From NCBI GenBank assembly GCA_037447655.1, contig JBBHKE010002521.1:40001-104000 (forward strand): 64,000 nt of DNA, given 5' to 3'. Below, one piece after another: positions 35,252-46,161 of the stretch. The notes below the pieces were generated by a model. That model ran no database searches. It was not told the DNA's origin and saw nothing but the letters and a program-made list of their open reading frames with translations. The stretch is from Zygnema cylindricum. Its lineage: Eukaryota > Streptophyta > Zygnematophyceae > Zygnematales > Zygnemataceae. The position numbers and the translations under genes were made by a program. The first letter of the stretch is position 1, and each line of letters opens with the position of its first letter.

Positions 35252-38200
35252 ATGAAGGTCTCCAAAAGGATATTGCATTATACCTAGCTGAGCAAGAAGC
35301 CTAAGAGGTGGGAAACGGAAAGGACTAACTAAAAGTCCTCAGTTGAGTCGACCGGATCCAGAAGTTAAAGAGTTAACTTTGGAGGGCAAATTAATGAATG
35401 GAAAAGTTAGGATAGCTGAATTTATTATGATTCTCACTACACTGCATAGTTTAGAGAATCCTTCTGATGAAATTCTCAACAATAGACCTATGTTAGGGAG
35501 TTAAGTAATGATGACACCAGACACAGTTTGATTAGATTCGAATCATTAGTGGAAGGAAAATGGTTGAAAGTAATGGTTGATTCCGGTGCCACACATAATT
35601 TTATTTCACATAAGTTTGTAGAGGAAAATAAAATTCCTACTGTCATAAGGAAAGCCTTTACATGTTCAAGTGGCAAATGGTAATAAGTCCACATTAGACT
35701 TACAAACTGACACGATAGAAGTTGATATCCAGGGTCATAAAATGAAAGTTGTGTGTGAAATAATGAGTTTGGGAAGTGAAGAACTAATTTTGGGAAAGCC
35801 TTGGTTAACTGAACACAATCCTCAAATTAATTGGGAAATTAACACCTTGAAAGTGAGGTCTGAAAACGGTTGGAAGGTTTTGCAAGCATTATCTCCTAAG
35901 AAATTGCATAGGAATCATATAAATAACATAACCAGATTGGGAGTGGAAGATTTGATATCTGCTAAACAATTTAAAAATCACTTAAAAGATAAAACAAATC
36001 ATGCTTTCTTGTTATTAGTAACTGAGGCAATTACTGATGAAAAGGGGGGAGAAAACACTAACATTGATGTCATCACTAAATCAGACTCCACTAAAACTTT
36101 CGAAAAACAAAAATCTGATTTTGTAACTGACATTAATACATCTGATGTTGCTTTTAAAGATTTGATTTTTGAATTTAGAGATGTTTTCCCAAATGACTTA
36201 CCATCAGGGAGGCCACCTTCTCGAGATGTAGAACATGTTATTAACCTTGAACCTGGATATAATCCTCTGGTCACAGGAATTTATAAACACAGTTTCTTTG
36301 AGCAGGAGGAGTTAAAAAAACAGATCAAATAACTCCTAGAGAAATGACATATTCAACCTAGCAAATCACCGTACAAAGCACTTGTTCTCTTCGTCAAAAA
36401 GAAAGACGGAAGGTTGAGAATGTGTGTCGATTATCATAGTCTGAACAAGATTACGGTGAAGGATAAGTATCCGTTACCTTTAATTTCTGATTTGATAGAT
36501 CGTTTAAAAGGTGCTAAAGTATTTTCGTTGATTGACCTGCGTAGTGGCTTTAATCAGGTGCCAATTAGAATTAAAGATGTTGATAAAACTGCTTTCAGAC
36601 TAGGGTGGGTCATTTCGAATGGATAGTGATGCCATTCGGCTTAACGAATGCACCGCCTACCTACCAAAGATTAATGAACCAAACCTTTTCAAATTACATA
36701 GATGAGTTTGTCCAAGTGTTTATAGATGATATTTTAGTTTACAGTGAATCTAAAGAACAACATATAATTCATTTAAAAAAAGTGTTGGAAAGGTTAAGAG
36801 AAAGAAAATTATATGGAAAATTGTCAAAATCTAGTTTACTGAAAAGTGAAAAATTATTTTTGGGACATATAGTTAGTGGGTAAGGTGTTAAAACAGATCC
36901 ATCTAAAATTTTAGCAATCCAAAATTGGAAACAACCTACTAATGTCACAGAAGTTAGATCGTTTTTGGGATTTACCACTTATTACAGGAAATTTATCAGG
37001 AATTTCAGTATGATCGCCGCACCTTTGACGGATTTACTTCAGGAGAAGATGATGTTTGTGAGGAGAGCTGATGAGGAGGGAGCATTCGACAAATTACAAG
37101 GGAAGTTGACCTCTCCCCCTACACAGGTGTATCCTGACCCTGTCGGGGAATTTGAAGTTCTGATCACTACAGATGCATCTGATAAAGGTCTAGGTGCAGT
37201 CATAAGTCAAAAAGTTGGCAAACACTTTCATCCTATTGCCTTTGAGTCTAGAAAATTCAATGATGCTGAAAAGATCTATACAGCACAGGAAAAGGAATTA
37301 CTTGCAATTGTACATGCATTGGTGAAATGGCGTTGTTATTTGCATAATAAAGAATTTACAGTTCACTATGATAATAAAGCACTCTCTTATTTACAGAGAT
37401 TAAGTGATGCGCAGATTATGACTGGCAGACAGGTTAGGTGGATGCAGAAATTAGCATATTTCAAATTTAATGTCAAATATATTATTGGGAAGACAAATGT
37501 AGTCGCAGATCCTTTAAATAGATGTTTTGAAATAAGTGTTATGGTTCGAGATGAATTGTTTTTAGATACAGTTAGAAATGGTTATGATAAAGATCCTTAT
37601 TTTGTCGTGATTTACAAGAATATTTCGGGAGGAAATTCTGACCGATTGAATGAGAGGCATGTCAAAAACTTTAGACTAGAGGATGGTTTACTGTATTTGC
37701 AAATTGGGGATAGATTATGCATTCCTGAAGTGGGACTTAAGAAAACAATTTTTTTGGGAAGCTCATGAGCATTTAGGACATCTAGGTCGAGATAAAACTC
37801 TTCGTCGATTGCAAAGTAGATTGTTTTGGCCTGGGATGGCAAAGGAGGTGTCAAAACACGTGGAAAGTTGTGTCTCTTGCCAACAGAGTAAACCGAATAC
37901 CCAAAAACCTAAAGGTCTCTTAAAACCTTTGGATATCCTCGAAAGACCGTGGGAATCTGTCAGTGTGGATTTTATTGTCAAGTTGGCTGCTACAATGAAA
38001 AAGAATGACAGTATCATGGTCGTAGTCGATAGGTTCAGTAAAATGGCAATCTTTATCCCTTGCAAAACCACTCATTCAGTTGTAGATATTGCAAAGTTAT
38101 ATTTTGACAACGTGGTCAAACATCATGGAGACCCTCTATCTATAGTCAGTGATAGAGATTCTAAATTTACGTCTGCTTTTTGGAAAGAATTACAACAAAA

Positions 38201-39022
38201 TTTAGGCTCTGAATTGAAAATGAGTACCGCTTATCATCCTCAGACAGATGGACAGACAGAAAGGATGAACCGTACACTAGAGGAAATGCTTAGGACTGTT
38301 TGCAGTGGAGTTCAAAACACATGGGAATCTAAATTGCCATTAATGGAATTTGCATACAATTCATGTAAACATGCTAGTACAGGATTCTCACCATTTAAAG
38401 TTACATACGGATACCAACCTAGAGAAGCATTGGACTTAATAACAGGGGTCACTCAAGAGAATAGAGGTTATGGAACAAAGTTTTGGGAATACGTTCAAAG
38501 AGTTTGGAAAACTGTCCGGGATGCATTAGTAGAGGCACAAAAAAGGCAAAAAATAAATGCTAACCGCAAACGGGGTGATTGGGTGTTACACACAGGTGAC
38601 AACGGTTAGCTTTCTACAACTTATTACAAGTGCAAGATAGAGGGACAATCGAATCCTACGGGGAAATTTGCTCCTAAGTATATTGGACCAATTACTGTAA
38701 TCGAGATGATATCGTTAGTTGCTGCCAAATTGGACTTCCCCTCTTCAACAAAAATTCATCCAGTGATACACATCAGCCGATTGAAACCTGCGAATCTTCG
38801 ACCAACTGGAGGAGAATTGGAATAGGATCCCTCAATAATTATAGAACATGAAGTCCACAGATGGGTAATACATTGGGTTGGTCAACGGTTCAAGGTTGGT
38901 GATACTATATTCTGGCAAGTGCATTATCTAGGAAGGCCTGAGGATGAGTTACTTTAGCGGATAAAAATTCTGAGTTTTTACAGAGGTATTGGAGGGATAA
39001 TAAAATAGAAGTCCCGTCTTGA
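35252..39022 (+). pseudogene. gypsy-A pol (PR-RT-RH-IN-chromodomain-like)
   Basis: Protease DSGATHNFISHKF near 35580. [22 protein letters not shown] near 36425, then [12 protein letters not shown] and the catalytic FIDDIL near 36725. RNase H: TTDASDKGLGAVISQ near 37170 and FTVHYDNKALSYL. Integrase: HLGHLGRDK...CVSCQQSK zinc site near 37770-37890, SVDFIVKL, VSDRDSKFTSAFW and YHPQTDGQTERMNRTLEEM. Then a GPY/F-like module (YIGPITVIEM) and a chromodomain-like tail (VHYLGRPEDE near 38925). Stops or shifts include TAA and TGA near 36330-36350, a 1-bp deletion near 36600, TAA near 36882 and lesions at 35503 and 35653. Not functional. Confidence 0.92.
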
Positions 39023-39060
39023 GAATTAAAGGTGTTTAACTGAGGTCAGTTAAAAATAAC

Positions 39061-39070
39061 GAGGGGATGA
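39061..39070 (+). other. gypsy-A polypurine tract
   Basis: GAGGGGATGA directly precedes the TG of the 3' LTR. Confidence 0.8.
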
Positions 39071-40035
39071 TGTAACAGTATTAGCTGATCGAACTTCTTT
39101 ATAAAGGGGAATTTAGGTATTATGATTATAGAGTACTAAATTTGGTAGACGTCCGCGAAAGAATCAAGCTATTTGGAGTTATATTGTAAAAGTTATAGCG
39201 ATGGGTCTATTTAGGTTACGGCGTGGGGTCTAAATAACAAGTGGGTATCGTTGAAACAGGTTAAGGGTCAAATTAGTACCGAAATTACGCGTGTACGTTT
39301 CATAAAGTTATAATGAAATGTTTAGTATGCACGGTGGTTTGTTTCGTACAAATTTTAGTACGAAACGTCACTTTCATTTAAGGGAATTTCGTATGAAGTT
39401 TCGCGTGCGAAATTTGTTACGCACGATCATGCGAAGTCGCGTTTCGTTTGGCGCGCACTTTTGCACGTAAATGTTACGTAGTGCAACGTAACGTTTGATT
39501 GGTTAGTAAAGTGCTAAGAAGTTAGTGAGAGATTTTGCACGTTTTTGCATTGGTCAGTCTAAGTCTTTGCTGATCAATGATTGGCCCAAGTAAAAGCCTG
39601 TTAAAACGGAGCGTTCACTCTGGCCTGGCGAGTCCAGGGCAATGATGGATAAATAGTGAAGTGTAAGAGGAGAGTAGACATCTTTTCCTTTGGAAAAATT
39701 TGTGGAAATTCCGGTTTATCTTGGACCTGAGCGATTAATACCAAATTGGAGAAAAGGCATTTTGCATTGAAATCTCTTACTAACTAAATAGTGTTTTGGT
39801 AGTAAAGAGATAGAATTATTAAGAGTGGAGAGTAGTGGAAAACACTTTAATAAGGGTTGAGCCACGAGGGCAAGAGACCAAGCTAATGTTATGTGGATAG
39901 AAGCTTCTTCTAATTTAAAGTTTATCCTTATGTGAGTGTTTTCCAAAGTGGATGTGTATTTTCCAATGTGTGGAATGTGTGGTTGAAATTGATTAAAGTA
40001 ATGGGATTTTTAGAGAGGTAGGAAATCCTATTACA
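39071..40035 (+). repeat. gypsy-A 3' LTR
   Basis: TGTAACAG...CTATTACA, 965 bp, followed by the AGGGG target duplication. Confidence 0.95.
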
Positions 40036-40040
40036 AGGGG

Positions 40041-40838
40041 GTTTATATGAAAGTTCTTGAAGGAGTAGTGTCGAAGGAGGGGAAGGTATGGCGGTTGCGA
40101 AAGTCCTTGTACTGAGTAAAACAGGCATCGCGGATTTTGTATTTGAGATTACACAAGGTCCTAACCGAATTTGGATTTGTACGAACAGTTTGAGACTTTG
40201 GAGTTTACGTAAAAGGTGAGGGGGGGGGATCAAATCATATTTTCTGTCTACGTGGATGACTTTTTTTATGATATGTGATAAGTTGACGCGAATCGCGGAA
40301 TTAAACGAGTACATGCGTCTGCACTTCAGAGTCTTAGATTTGGGGGATATACGATATATTTATGGAGTGGAAGTTTTGAGGTACGATAATGGGGATATTA
40401 AATTGTCACAAGCGCAATATTGTAAAGCAATACTTACAAAGTTTGCTATGTTGGATTCTAAGCTGGCTTTGACGCCACTAGATTCTAACCTTCAATATCT
40501 AAAATTTAAAAAGGAGGAAACTGTCCACGTGCCCTATCGTGAGGCTGTTGGAAGTTTAATGTATTTAAGTGTGGCCACGCGACCGGATATTTCAGCCGTA
40601 ATTTCTGTCGTGAGCCGATTTTGTCAAGCTCCTAACAAGATTCATTGGGCGCCGTGAAGAGGATATTTCGTTACCTTGCAAGTATTGGTTTGTTGTTTCG
40701 ATGTGGACGGACGTCTTTGGAGTGCGTGGGATGTTGTGTAAAGATTGGGGTGGAGATTTTGACACAGGAAAGTCAACGTCTAGATATGCTTTTGTTTTTG
40801 ACGGCAAGTCAATTTCTTGTAGTTCGTGACTCCAACCA
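40041..40838 (+). pseudogene. copia-B reverse transcriptase end and RNase H start
   Basis: Continues the RT interrupted at 32239. Contains the catalytic SVYVDDFFMICD near 40245, LDLGDIRYIYGVEVLR near 40335, VPYREAVGSLMYLSVATRPDIS near 40530-40590 and the RNase H entry (HWA..KRIFRYLAS near 40645-40685). One-base shifts and stops are scattered. Interrupted at 40844 by a solo LTR; resumes at 42164. Confidence 0.9.
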
Positions 40839-40843
40839 ACTAT

Positions 40844-42158
40844 TGTTGTCCATAGCCTATTTCAGCCATGGATTACTCAAAGAAGACACCCACAGACTAC
40901 CTCAAAACAGCTGTGTTTCAGACAACAGAGATTACTCCACAATAACCAAAAGCAGCTGAAACTGCACCAGTATGCAGTATATCCTAAAAGCCGTGTCCTC
41001 TCAAAGTTACAGCCAAATCCACCAAGGGATCCACAAGTTATGAGCTCCAGAGTTTCCTAAAAACAGCTGACATCTTATCAAACTAACCAATTAAGTCTCT
41101 CACAGAATTCCACAGAAACATCAGAACAGAATGAAACTACACAACCATATAGTTTCTATATCATAGAACATACACACAAAGTTTCATATCCACATATCAA
41201 TCAGAGTGATCACACTGACAGGTCAAAGATGCAGAAAAACAGTGTGCCATTACTTTGATAAATTCAGCTGATTGTAGAATAATCTAAGTCCTACAAGTTT
41301 ATACTCACAAAGTTATCTACTGAGCCCTAAACTAATAAAATAGCTACACGTATAATTTATTACTGTACTCAAATAATGACAATGTACGTCAACGGTACAT
41401 CTACTGTACTGGAGGTACGTCCAAACCCTAATTATGACTTTTATCTAATTTCACAATTGCAACACTAAAAAGTAATTCACTACATACAAATTAACGTTGT
41501 TTCATATATTTACAAATAGGAGCCGTACATAAATTGTGTCACTTGCTTAGTCAGCAATTTGCTAATCCGTCCAAGCGTCCGTACAAGTCAGCTCCGAATT
41601 CGCGGATCGCCGTTAGATGTAAAGTAAATCTTCGCCGTGGACGACACGCGTCCAAATCACTATCCCAATGTGGTCCCATTTCGAATCGAGTCCGTCGACT
41701 CGATTCGTATCCGCCGTTCATTCTTTGTCGTGTATTGTAGCATAGTTCATATACGTCTAGCCGACTGTTGCTGTGCGGTACGAAACACCTGAGTGCGTAC
41801 GGCATGTTTCGTCGCTTGTGGTCCCGTACGAATCGCGTCCGTCGACAGGATTCGAATCAACGTTCCATACTGATTTCGTACAGGACATTTTCCGGAAAAA
41901 TTTGTCCGTCCGATTCTGCGAATTTGCTCGTTCGATATGCGACATGTGTATGTGAGTGTCGGCGCCATTCCAAAATACCTGCAAAGTCCTCATATGCCGA
42001 CGCGTGTCCTTGTAGAATTACGGTACACTCTTGTATTCTTATACTACTGTAACACTATTAGTGGTCAGTACTGAAGTGTTTACACTAAAAATATTCCAAG
42101 AACTAATCCCGCTCTCACTGACCCATTTACTGAGTACTTAAGTTTTCAAATCACAACA
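40844..42158. mobile_element. solo LTR, family X, copy 1
   Basis: 1315 bp, TGTTGTCC...CACAACA with inverted TGTTGT/ACAACA ends, flanked by ACTAT at 40839-40843 and 42159-42163. Removing it rejoins the copia-B RNase H frame (TTISLSLTEAKYLA reads across the site). No internal coding region, hence a solo LTR. A second copy is at 46162-47463. Small frames at 41534-42052 are unrecognised. Confidence 0.87.
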
Positions 42159-42163
42159 ACTAT

Positions 42164-42499
42164 TTCATTAAGTTTGACCGAAGCGAAGTATTTAGCAGCG
42201 TGTCACACATCTAAAGCTTTGATTTGCATTAACAAGTTACATGGGGAATTGGGGATTTCTATTGATTGTATGAAAATCTTTTCTGGCAGTATGAGTTCAA
42301 TGGCGTTGGTCAAGAATCGTGTATTTCACAAAAAGACAAAGCATATCAAGATTCAGTGGCACTTGTACGCGATTTGGTCACCGCAAAGGAAGTTAAATTT
42401 TTGTACATTTCGACGTTGGAGGAAGCCGCTGATATGTTGACGAAAGTCGCGACTCATGCTGTACATTTGAGGGGAAGACCTAAATATGGGTTGGTGTAA
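42164..42499 (+). pseudogene. copia-B RNase H, C-terminal part
   Basis: Encodes SLTEAKYLAACHTSKALI, a decayed form of the copia RNase H xTEAEY motif, then a frame with KTKHIKIQWH and, shifted, the domain end (KEVKFLYISTLEEAADMLTK). It ends shortly before the polypurine tract GAGAGGGGGA (42513-42522). Confidence 0.88.
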
Positions 42500-42512
42500 T
42501 GATTACAACTTT

Positions 42513-42522
42513 GAGAGGGGGA
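42513..42522 (+). other. copia-B polypurine tract
   Basis: GAGAGGGGGA, one base before the 3' LTR. Confidence 0.75.
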
Positions 42523-42523
42523 T

Positions 42524-43022
42524 TGTTAGAATCAATGTTGTAATCGGCTGTCGCGGTTTGTCACGCGGCCATCTAGTTTGTCTTTACGTGAAGTTAGTGG
42601 TCAAGGTTGGTTTGGAGTCATTAAGTTGGGTTGTACGATATGTTGTACTTTAGTCTCGTGGAGATTCTATTTTGCGACGATCAGGTTTTGTTTCGTTTGG
42701 TTTATACGTTTAGTTTGGTTTGTATTCCTTTGGTGTATGGTCTTTTAGTACATTAGTACTTTGTAGGTTCGCGTATAGACGCGAGATACTTGGTTGGCGC
42801 TCAGTGCGCACTTTATAGTTTGGTATGTTTTTATAGTTTGATAGTGTGACGTTTCACTTGTAGTACTAAATACTGCAGCTTAGGGGGAAAGGGAAGTTAA
42901 TCTTTTACGGGAGAAAATGTCTATGAAATATTTTGGCTTTTGTAGACAGTTCTCTTTTGTGTGATTTTTTTTTAATGCTTCCGCTGTAGTCTTTCACTCT
43001 GATTTTATGTGAGATCCTTGCA
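42524..43022 (+). repeat. copia-B 3' LTR
   Basis: TGTTAGAATCAATG...GATCCTTGCA, 499 bp, followed by CATAA. This uninterrupted copy shows where the MITE entered the 5' LTR (at its TTA). Confidence 0.95.
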
Positions 43023-43027
43023 CATAA

Positions 43028-43997
43028 TCTTACGCTAAAATACAAGAGTAATAAACTTCAATCGAACAAAGAAAATTGTCGGTCAGCTCTCAACGGTACT
43101 AACTAAAAAGACAAAAAAACTAGATTCTACAAACTCTTTGTTGGTAGGCATACTATGTATGCATCTAACTGCCATTTATTTGTACGTGTGATAGCCTGGT
43201 GTGCAAAATCACGGCCTATATAAACATATTTTGTTTCCAAAAACGCGATGGTAAGACCATCAAAGTACAAAACATGATTGTCACTAAAAATAATTAATGA
43301 CCCACAAAGATAAAAGACCAAAATCCTCAAGGATGAACAACACAATAAAGGTGGTTAAAACCTAAAAAAAAAAAAAAAAGTAAGTACAACAAAAACCAAA
43401 TCGTTGAAACACTACAAACTGCCACAACTACTGAAGCCTGAGACCATGCCAAACTAAAGATCAAAACTACAAATATCATCTATATGTGCCTGGTTGCTCG
43501 AGGTAAGTCTCACAATCCTCGACCATCAACCACTATGCTTTGTTGGGTAATGGTCGAAGTTTGCTTTATCAAACAATTGCCGAAGTTTGGGAACGCTGAA
43601 GGGCGACAAAAACGCGTTGGCGGTAAAAATCCCAAATAAGAGGTGGAGAAGGTTGCCAGGTCATAAACTTCGAAAGATAGTCGAGCGCACATCTAACGTC
43701 GAAAGATCGTCGAGCTCAGTCGCGTAAAAAGTTGTCAAAAGAAGAGTCGAAGGTCCAAAATATCTCCAAAGCAAATAATAAAGGTGGGTCTAGGTACGTG
43801 TAGTCAGTGGCTTCGTTGGAAGTTCATGAATCTCGAGACGCAACACCAGGATGCAATGCCCCGCTCGAGAAAACATGGGATCCTGTAGGGTGTGTGAGAA
43901 CTACGTCACCTAATGTTCTTGCCGGGCCATGTAAAAACACAAAATCCACACGAGGGCCTCCTATTCCCCTATATTGAGAAAGTGGGGGTACATTATA
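43028..43997. other. no gene seen
   Basis: Right flank of copia-B. An A-run lies near 43363-43378. The minus frames at 43127-43345 and 43510-43692 match nothing I recognise. Confidence 0.4.
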
Positions 43998-44754
43998 CCG
44001 CCACTCGTTATTAGCGTTGTGAATGTTATATCGGCACCCCCAAATTTTAACCCCAAAACCTGAGATAAAATTAATAACACAAATTTTTTGTTTTACGTGA
44101 ATTATGGTTTTGGTGAATTAGCGTTAATACTTTTAATTTATGCTCTTCTTGAATACTATGGTGTACGAACGTGTCAGGCCGTACAAAATGGTACTTTGTT
44201 AAGCAAAAAAGTACGAAACAATGATTAAAATAATCGCGACCGCACGTAAAAATGCGCTAATAATAAAAGGCGGAATAAGATAGTTCCTATTTTGGTTTAA
44301 AGATATTGTTCGCGTATTAAATATTCGGCAAAAAACCCAAATTAAAGTTATGAATAAATTAGAGTAAACGGACACGATAGTGAACCATTTGTCAAATTTT
44401 GTTCTTTCACCCATTTTACCGTGAAGTTCCTGATGGCAGATTAGTTGTACCCAAATCGGCGTTATGGATCAATTAGAGTTCTCTAACTCCCTCCCTTCTT
44501 CTCTCTCTCCCTCTCTTTCCCTCTTTCCCCCCAATTATTAGATGGTTCAAAACTAATATTTTTATGGATAAGCAACTCACCCTCCCCAATATATCAACGC
44601 CCCCTGTAGCCTCATCCCCCTCACCCCCTCCCCCTCCCCCTCCCCCTCTTCCCTCCCTTTTTTTTTCAAAATCTTTCAAAACTCAAATCGGCGTTAAAAC
44701 GCTAGTTAAATTTTAACACTAATAATTTCTAATCGCTAATAACCATTGGCGGTG
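43998..44754. mobile_element. TA-type MITE, family E
   Basis: About 757 bp with termini CCGCCACTCGTTATTAGCG and, mirrored, CGCTAATAACCATTGGCGGTG, flanked by TA on both sides (43996-43997 and 44755-44756). The interior shares ATCGGC(A/G)CCCC and GTGTACGAACG-like words with the fragment at 22603. Contains two polypyrimidine tracts. The minus frame at 44199-44414 is unrecognised. Confidence 0.75.
44486..44668. repeat. two polypyrimidine tracts
   Basis: CT-rich runs at about 44486-44532 and C-rich CCCCCTCCCC-type runs at 44613-44668. The minus strand is almost pure purine. The glycine-rich minus frame across 44473-44679 is a by-product of this composition, not a gene. Confidence 0.85.
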
Positions 44755-44756
44755 TA

Positions 44757-45342
44757 GTATATGCGACACCTCGCTCTTGACTGTGTATCTTGCTCCAAAA
44801 TCCACCGCAGCGACTTCATCATTTACCATGTCGTGTGCTGGTGATCGCTCCCTATCGTGTGAGCAACAAAAAGCAAATATACCACTTGGTAGTCTATAGG
44901 TCTCACGACATGTTCGTACAACTGACAAATATGTTGGATCATCTACTGTTGTTTAGTGCTTGTAGGGTTCCGTGGATAAGTGGATTGTGGTTTATCTATA
45001 TTTAACGGGTGTGGTACTGTGTTATCCACGTGACAAAGAAACTGAACGACCACAAAAGTCCAAAATACAGAATAAAATATGACATATAGTGGTACGGACT
45101 TGATTACGAAAAGACGTCACACGCTCGAATCCGCGACGGTTTGATTAACACCATTCACCCGACAAACAGTTTGAAAAATCTTAAGGTTTTTCTACTTTTG
45201 TATATTTGTACTATGCAACACGGAGAATTTTCATTGTTTAGTATTGAACTTTTTTTTCACCTCATGTAATTTTGCGTAAGCACTAAGTATAGGACTCGTA
45301 CGGCTACGTCTGTAGGGTACAAAGGGCGGAAATATAAACGAA
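44757..45342. other. no gene seen
   Basis: Intergenic. The opposed short frames at 44719-45005 are unrecognised. Confidence 0.4.
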
Positions 45343-45345
45343 TTA

Positions 45346-46036
45346 GGGTGAAGTTCCATCATACGTTTCTGTAATTGTACGGCAAACTCTACAGACCGGG
45401 TCGATTAGGTTTAGTCGAAGTTCCATCACGTAGAGTCTGTACGCCACGTGTTCTGAATTGACTAGTACCACGTAAGCTACGATCCAATATTGAATATCTT
45501 TCAGATTTTTAGCACCGACAAACTTAATTTCAAATCTTGACTTGCGTACCATGTACCTGCGTACGAAGTAATCATACGACAAAAATTTTATACATTTTGC
45601 ACACGCCAGTCTGTATGCCAGCTCATTTTTTAGGCTTTTTGTTTTCGAACATAACGAAAGTCCTTTGAGAGAAATAGTGTGACGAATAAAAGTTATCGAA
45701 AATAGCGTGACGAGGGAATGTTACGAAATATCGTTTTTATTTTCGATTGTATTTTGGAAACCGCGTGTCATGTGCAAATCTTAAGATTTTTCGTTGGTTT
45801 TCCATCATGACACGTAGCTTAATCGTCCACCGTGTCACGACCTTTTTAAAATGAAGCGAACTCCTCGCAGATGAAGATCCGACGGCCAGAATCACCTCCA
45901 AGACCTTCAAAGAGTATAGACAAGATTCTCTGTAATGTAGTTTTTCCTATAAAAACAAAATAAGTAGTACGATTTAGTATGAAGGGTCGCGGATTTCTGT
46001 AAACTACGCCACTTTTCGCTTGATGGAACTTCACCC
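45346..46036. mobile_element. PIF-like MITE, family G, copy 2
   Basis: 691 bp, TIRs GGGTGAAGTTCCATCA and TGATGGAACTTCACCC, flanked by TTA on both sides (45343-45345 and 46037-46039). Interior blocks (AATTTCAAATCTTGACTTGCG; GATTCTCTGTAATGTAG) are the reverse complement of blocks in the 21679-22479 element. No transposase. Confidence 0.87.
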
Positions 46037-46161
46037 TTAGGCCAGACTTACATTAGCGAAAAAGTGGGGCTGTTTACTGAAGGTTATACTAATTTGTACC
46101 ATTATTTACCCTTTCTTTACTATAGGAAAAACATCTTTACCGAAGAATCTTCAAGGTTATA

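Larger units (their letters stand above)
32240..40035 (+). mobile_element. gypsy-A, Ty3/gypsy (chromovirus-like), nested in copia-B RT
   Basis: AGGGG occurs at 32235-32239 and 40036-40040. LTRs are 32240-33237 (998 bp) and 39071-40035 (965 bp). The primer site is at 33240 and the polypurine tract at 39061. The order gag, protease, RT, RNase H, integrase defines Ty3/gypsy. Gag and pol are broken, and several breaks are identical to those of gypsy-D (see findings). Confidence 0.95.
18167..43022 (+). mobile_element. copia-B, an old Ty1/copia split by four insertions
   Basis: CATAA occurs immediately before (18162-18166) and after (43023-43027), giving both ends by target duplication. Both LTRs are 499 bp once insertions are removed. 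The coding order is gag, CCHC, protease, GAG-pre-integrase, integrase, reverse transcriptase, RNase H, which defines Ty1/copia. The four first-order insertions are the MITE 18172-18907, gypsy-C 21162-30221, gypsy-A 32240-40035 and solo LTR 40844-42158. Removing them with one target copy each leaves about 5.93 kb. The primer site is the ordinary initiator-tRNA 3'-end type. Many stops and frameshifts make it non-functional. Confidence 0.93.

Noticed and set aside
44473-44679. Glycine-rich protein on the minus strand
   Set aside because: It is the translation of the polypyrimidine tract and has no other support.
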